Source: Streptomyces sparsogenes
GTDB lineage: Bacteria; Actinomycetota; Actinomycetes; Streptomycetales; Streptomycetaceae
DNA length: 64,000 nucleotides
Assembly: GCF_001704635.1 (NCBI RefSeq)
Contig: NZ_MAXF01000031.1
Location: forward strand, 29,086 to 93,085
Reading direction: 5' to 3'
Under the pieces are notes generated by a model that had not been told where the DNA came from, made no database searches, and worked only from the letters and a program-made list of their open reading frames with translations. Positions 60,631 through 64,000 of this stretch are shown one piece after another. Within the stretch, counting starts at the first letter, position 1. Each line of letters starts with the position of its first letter. The translations under genes and the position numbers were made by a program.

Positions 60631-61116
60631 ATGACCGTCGCGGCACACCCCGCCACCACACCGGCCGACCCGGCCGGCCCTGCCCGCATGGCCGGCCCCG
60701 GCGGCCTCGCCGAGCTGTACGCGGAGATCCAGCAGTTCTACGCCCGCCAGATGCGGTTGCTCGACGACGGCGAGGCCGAGGCCTGGGCCGAGACCTTCGC
60801 CGAGGACGGCGTCTTCGCCGCCAACGCCCACCCCGAGCCGTTCACCGGCCGGGCCGCCATCGCCGCCGGCGCCCGCCGGGCCACCGACGACTTCGCCGCG
60901 CGCGGCATCCGGCGCCGCCACTGGCTGGGCATGCTCTCGCTGGAACCGAAGGACGAGCACACCGTCCTCGTCCGCTCGTACGCCCAGGTCATCGAGACCC
61001 CGCGCGCGGGGCAGCCGGTCCTGCGGGCGTCCACCGGCTGCGCGGACCTGCTGGTGCGGCGGGACGGCCGGTGGCTGGTGCTTGACCGCCGGATCCACCG
61101 CGACGACCTGGGCTGA
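60631..61116 (+). CDS. SnoaL/NTF2-like protein
   Basis: A 161-residue cone-shaped alpha+beta barrel protein. The N-terminal helix LAELYAEIQQFYARQMRLLDDGEAEAWAETFAEDGVFAA is typical of the SnoaL-like group, followed by the conserved FTGRAAIAAGARR and strands with HWLGMLSLEPKDEHT. Members of the group in polyketide clusters act as cyclases, hydroxylases or isomerases without cofactor. The ATG has GAGAGGGA upstream. It lies four bases before a glycosyltransferase gene, with which it forms a two-gene operon. Confidence 0.82.
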   Translation: MTVAAHPATTPADPAGPARMAGPGGLAELYAEIQQFYARQMRLLDDGEAEAWAETFAEDGVFAANAHPEPFTGRAAIAAGARRATDDFAARGIRRRHWLGMLSLEPKDEHTVLVRSYAQVIETPRAGQPVLRASTGCADLLVRRDGRWLVLDRRIHRDDLG

Positions 61117-61120
61117 TCCC

Positions 61121-62338
61121 GTGCGGGTGCTGTTCGCCACCTGGGCCGAGCCGGGCCATCTGTACAGCCTGGTGCCGCTGGCCTGGGCCTGCCGGGCCGC
61201 CGGGCACGAGGTGCGGCTCGCCGCGCCGCCCTCCTGCATGGCCTCGGCGGCCCGCGCCGGGCTGGCCGGGGTGCCCGTCGGCCGGGACGTGGCCGTGGAG
61301 CAGATTAGGAACCGCGCGGACCTGGCGGCCTGGCGCCGGCCCGGCCGCTGGCCCGAGGGCTGGGCCTCGCGGCCCGGGCTGCTGGACGAGGGCCGGCGCG
61401 CGGTGCTCCGCGCGCTGGCCGACAAGCAGTTCGCGGTCGCGGACGCGATGGCCGGCGACCTCCTCGCCTTCGCCCGCCGCTGGCGGCCCGATGTGGTCGT
61501 GCACGACGCGCTGTGCTTCGCGGGCACGGTGGCCGCCGCCGCGCTCGGCGTCCCCGCGTACGGGCACGGCTGGGGCACGGCCACCGTCATGCGGGTGGAA
61601 CACCACGAGCTGGGCGCCCGCCCGCTGCCGGGCTACCCCCGGCTGTTCGAGCGCCACGGCGTGCCCCCGCGCTCCGGCCCGACCGCCTGGTTCGACCCCT
61701 GCCCGCCCGCGCTGCGGCTCCCCGACCCGGCGCCCCGGCCCCGGATCGGGGTGCGCTACGTCCCGTACAACGGCCCGGGGGACGTGCCGCGCTGGGTGGT
61801 GGAGGAGCGCGCCCGGCCGCGGGTGTGCGTCACGGCGGGGGTCTCCGGGCAGAAGGTGCGCCCCGGCGCCCTGCCGCCCCTGCTGGCCCACACCGCCCGC
61901 GCCCTGGCCGGCCGGGGCCTGGACGTGGTGCTGGCCATCGGCGCCGACCAGGCGCGGACGCTGAGCGCGGCCCCGGAGAAGGCGCGCGTGGCCGTGGGCC
62001 TGCCCATGTCCGAGCTGCTGCCCACCTGCGCGGCCGTCGTCCACCACGGCGGCTCGGGCACCGGACTGACCGCCGCCGCGGCCGGGACCCCGCAGCTGGT
62101 GCTGCCCCAGATCCCGGTCACCGCCGAGATCGGCGAACGGCTCCACCACCAGGGCGCCGGGCTCCTGCTGCCCCCCACGCTCCAGGACGACCCGGCCGCC
62201 GTCGGCGAGGCGGTCGAGGCCCTGCTGGACGACCCCCGCCACGCCGACGCCGCCGCGCGTCTCCGTACGGACCTGCTGCGCATGCCCTCCCCGGCCGAGC
62301 GGGTCGCGGTCCTGGAGCAGGCGGCCGCCCGGCGCTGA
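61121..62338 (+). CDS. GT-B glycosyltransferase
   Basis: A 405-residue family 1 glycosyltransferase, GTG start four bases after the SnoaL-like stop. The N-terminal domain is VLFATWAEPGHLYSLVPLAWACRAAGHEVRLA. YGHGWGTATVMR, WFDPCPPALRLP and RYVPYNGPGDVP follow. The donor site CAAVVHHGGSGTGLTAAAAGTPQLVLPQIPV is intact. It resembles the degenerate enzyme at 35053-36279 in the acceptor domain (ADKQFAVADAMAGDLLAFARRWRPDVVVHDA), which suggests those two share an ancestor and perhaps an acceptor. Confidence 0.93.
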   Translation: MRVLFATWAEPGHLYSLVPLAWACRAAGHEVRLAAPPSCMASAARAGLAGVPVGRDVAVEQIRNRADLAAWRRPGRWPEGWASRPGLLDEGRRAVLRALADKQFAVADAMAGDLLAFARRWRPDVVVHDALCFAGTVAAAALGVPAYGHGWGTATVMRVEHHELGARPLPGYPRLFERHGVPPRSGPTAWFDPCPPALRLPDPAPRPRIGVRYVPYNGPGDVPRWVVEERARPRVCVTAGVSGQKVRPGALPPLLAHTARALAGRGLDVVLAIGADQARTLSAAPEKARVAVGLPMSELLPTCAAVVHHGGSGTGLTAAAAGTPQLVLPQIPVTAEIGERLHHQGAGLLLPPTLQDDPAAVGEAVEALLDDPRHADAAARLRTDLLRMPSPAERVAVLEQAAARR

Positions 62339-62414
62339 GCCCCCGGCCCCGCCGCCCGCCCCGCCCGGGCAAGGGCGGGAGCGGGCGGCGGCATGCGCCC
62401 GTACGCAGCGGCGG

Positions 62415-63617
62415 TCAGGCGGCGCGCGCCCCCGGGGCCCGCGCGGAGGCGGCGCGCGACGCGGCGAGTTCCTCCAGCTCGGGGACCACCTCGGCCGGGG
62501 CCGGCATGGCGGCCATCTCCTCGCGCGCCCGGCCCGCCGCCGCCCCGTAGGACGGGTCGTCCAGCAGCTCGCGCAGCGCCGTGCGGATCGCCTCGGGGTC
62601 CCGCTGCCCGCCGGGGTCGAGCGAGCGGCCGGCGCCGCAGGCCGCGATCCGCTCGCCGTAGACGCCGAGGCTGGGCAGCGGCGGGGCCAGGACGAGCTGC
62701 GGCAGGCCGCGGTGCAGGGCCGTCAGCCCGGTGCCGGACCCGCCGTGGTGGACCAGGGCCGTGCAGCGCGTCAGGAGCTGCGACAGCGGGGCGGGCTCGA
62801 TGACGCGCACATGGGCCGGCAGCGGGCCCAGCTCCTCGGCGCGCCCCCGGGGCAGGGTGAACACCCCCCGCACCCCCTCCAGCCCCTCGAACGCCCGGGC
62901 CGTCGCCGCCAGGGCGGCCGTCCCCGCCTCCTCGATCGTCCGGGAGCTGAAGGACACGCATATGGTCCGCCGCTCCGGCGAGCGCCCCGGGCCCCACGCG
63001 GGGTGGCTGCCGGGGCCGTTGTACGGCACGAAACGCACCGGGCGGGCCGGGGCGGCCCGGGGGTGGCGCAGCAGCGGCGGGCAGGGGTCGAGCAGCAGAT
63101 CGGGGTCGGGCAGCAGCCCCCCGGGGGTCCCCGCGCGCTCGCACACGGACCGCAGCGCGGCGCGGGCGGGGACGCGGGCGAGGGTGGTCAGGACGTCGGT
63201 GCCCCAGCGGTGGACGACCGACGGCACGCCCAGCGCGCCGGCGACGATCGGGCCGCAGAACTCCACCGGGTCGGACAGCACCAGGTGGGGGCGCCACTCG
63301 CGGGCGAACCTCAGATATCCGTCGATCACCCGGCCGACCCGGGCCCGCCAGCGGACCGCGAGCGCGTCCCAGTCGGGCTCCCACACCGCCGCGGGCGCCC
63401 CCGGCGTGCGCCGGGCCGGGGCGGGGGGCGGAGCGTCGGCGGGCAGCGGCCCCGCCTCGACGGGGAAGGTGTGCAGACCGGCGGAGCGGGCCGCGGCCAC
63501 GGCCCCGGGCTCCCCGGCGCACAGCACCTCGTGGCCCGCGCCGGCCAGCGCCCAGGCCAGGGGGACGAGCGGCAGCAGATGGCTGCCGACCGGGGTGACG
63601 ACGATCAGTACACGCAC
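62415..63617 (-). CDS. GT-B glycosyltransferase
   Basis: A 400-residue family 1 glycosyltransferase. Motifs: VLIVVTPVGSHLLPLVPLAWALAGAGHEVLCAGEPG, LLDPCPPLLRHP, FVPYNGPGSHP, and CTALVHHGGSGTGLTALHRGLPQLVLAPPLPS. The GTG start lies ten bases after the polyketide ACP stop, so it is probably co-transcribed with the minimal PKS. Such a location often marks the enzyme adding the first sugar to the aglycone, but that is inference. It is convergent with the enzyme at 61121-62338; 76 bases separate the stops and hold no clear hairpin. Confidence 0.93.
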   Translation of the reverse strand: MRVLIVVTPVGSHLLPLVPLAWALAGAGHEVLCAGEPGAVAAARSAGLHTFPVEAGPLPADAPPPAPARRTPGAPAAVWEPDWDALAVRWRARVGRVIDGYLRFAREWRPHLVLSDPVEFCGPIVAGALGVPSVVHRWGTDVLTTLARVPARAALRSVCERAGTPGGLLPDPDLLLDPCPPLLRHPRAAPARPVRFVPYNGPGSHPAWGPGRSPERRTICVSFSSRTIEEAGTAALAATARAFEGLEGVRGVFTLPRGRAEELGPLPAHVRVIEPAPLSQLLTRCTALVHHGGSGTGLTALHRGLPQLVLAPPLPSLGVYGERIAACGAGRSLDPGGQRDPEAIRTALRELLDDPSYGAAAGRAREEMAAMPAPAEVVPELEELAASRAASARAPGARAA

Positions 63618-63627
63618 GACGCGCCCC

Positions 63628-63912
63628 CTACGCCTGGGCGGGCCGGGTGCGCGCCTCGGTCAGGCCCGCGTTGACGTACCGCAGCAGCAGCCGGGGCGTG
63701 GCGGCCTCGGCGACCGTGTCGTCGGCCAGCAGCACGCCGTACTCGCGCTCGATGCGGCCCACGGTCTGCAGGACCGCGAGGGAGTCGTAGTTGAGGTCGG
63801 TGAAGGGGGTGTCGAGCACATCGCCGTCCAGGTCGACGGTCTCGTCCTCGCCGGCGCACTCGCGCAGCAGGGTGGTCAGCTCGGACAGCGTCATGCGGGT
63901 CGTCCGTGTCAT
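63628..63912 (-). CDS. Type II polyketide synthase acyl carrier protein
   Basis: A 94-residue ACP. The phosphopantetheine serine lies in FTDLNYDSLAVLQTVGRIEREYGV, with the DSLA motif and neighbouring acidic residues typical of aromatic PKS ACPs. TLSELTTLLRECAG forms helix 1 as in the family. The ATG has GAAGGAAGG upstream and overlaps by three bases the stop of an open frame coming from the right edge. This is the third component of the minimal PKS; the ketosynthase pair should lie just beyond the window. Confidence 0.95.
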   Translation of the reverse strand: MTRTTRMTLSELTTLLRECAGEDETVDLDGDVLDTPFTDLNYDSLAVLQTVGRIEREYGVLLADDTVAEAATPRLLLRYVNAGLTEARTRPAQA

Positions 63913-64000
63913 GTCGTCGTGCCTTCCTTCATGGGCTGTTCATGGGCTGCGGTCAGGGGCCGGCCGGTGGGGGCAGTGGGCCGGTCAGCGGGGACAGTGG
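63909..64000 (-). CDS. Probable C-terminus of chain-length factor (KS-beta), truncated by window edge
   Basis: On the minus strand an open frame enters from the right edge and ends in TGA at 63911-63909, overlapping the ACP start as ATGA. Only about 30 codons are seen, ending in the tail HEQPMKEGTTT. In type II PKS operons KS-alpha, KS-beta and ACP are almost always in this order with coupled starts, so this is most likely the flexible KS-beta tail. No catalytic motif is visible; the identity rests on position. Confidence 0.5.
   Translation of the reverse strand, partial: TVPADRPTAPTGRPLTAAHEQPMKEGTTT

Overview
The window is Streptomyces chromosome, or that of a very close actinomycete. Base composition is strongly GC-rich with G/C in third codon positions. 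Starts are often GTG or TTG, and many genes overlap as ATGA or GTGA. It carries a complete CebR cellulose/cellobiose regulon with the canonical 14-bp palindrome, twin-arginine lipoproteins, XRE/TPR regulators and tRNA-Lys(CTT).

Positions 1-32608 look like ordinary chromosome. 1-2010 hold a partial unknown gene and a Tat lipoprotein of the dimethylformamidase-beta type. 2260-6209 is an unusual surface-glycan-like set: a three-domain glycosyltransferase, a small secreted four-cysteine protein and a second GT2 enzyme. 6333-17590 is the cellulolytic block: divergent GH48 and GH6 cellulases, cebR, cebEFG and bglC, with five CebR boxes and recognisable sigma-70-type promoters. 17751-25000 hold an orphan cytochrome b (QcrB), a TetR regulator beside a palindrome, an M55 peptidase, a spermidine-synthase-like protein, an XRE/TPR regulator and a histidine phosphatase. 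25060-30512 hold a PAP2 phosphatase, then a tightly overlapping operon of a Cas4-like iron-sulfur nuclease, an unknown 568-residue protein and an SF1 helicase, which looks like a split Dna2-type machine. A tRNA-Lys and a TetR gene follow.

Positions 32616-64000 are part of a type II aromatic polyketide glycoside gene cluster that continues beyond the right edge. The polyketide part contains an ACP, the probable tail of the chain-length factor, a C9-type ketoreductase, a didomain aromatase/cyclase, an acyl-CoA ligase fused in frame to an ABM-type monooxygenase/cyclase, a further ABM protein, two FAD monooxygenases, two more SDRs and a SnoaL-like protein. The deoxysugar part contains RmlA, RmlB, a 2,3-dehydratase, a 3-ketoreductase, an E1-type 3-dehydratase, a 3,5-epimerase and two candidate 4-ketoreductases, as expected for 2,6-dideoxy and 2,3,6-trideoxy hexoses such as olivose and rhodinose types. 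There are six GT-B glycosyltransferases, one with a degenerate motif, and a DHA2 exporter.

A three-gene unit (KASIII-like acyltransferase with altered catalytic residues, adenylating ligase, carrier protein) suggests that an acyl group is activated, loaded on a carrier and transferred to the glycoside. TCGA-type heptamers at 11-bp spacing occur in the three divergent promoter regions of the cluster, suggesting a SARP activator encoded outside the window. The product cannot be named from this sequence; the likely picture is a polyglycosylated, acylated, oxidised polycyclic polyketide.
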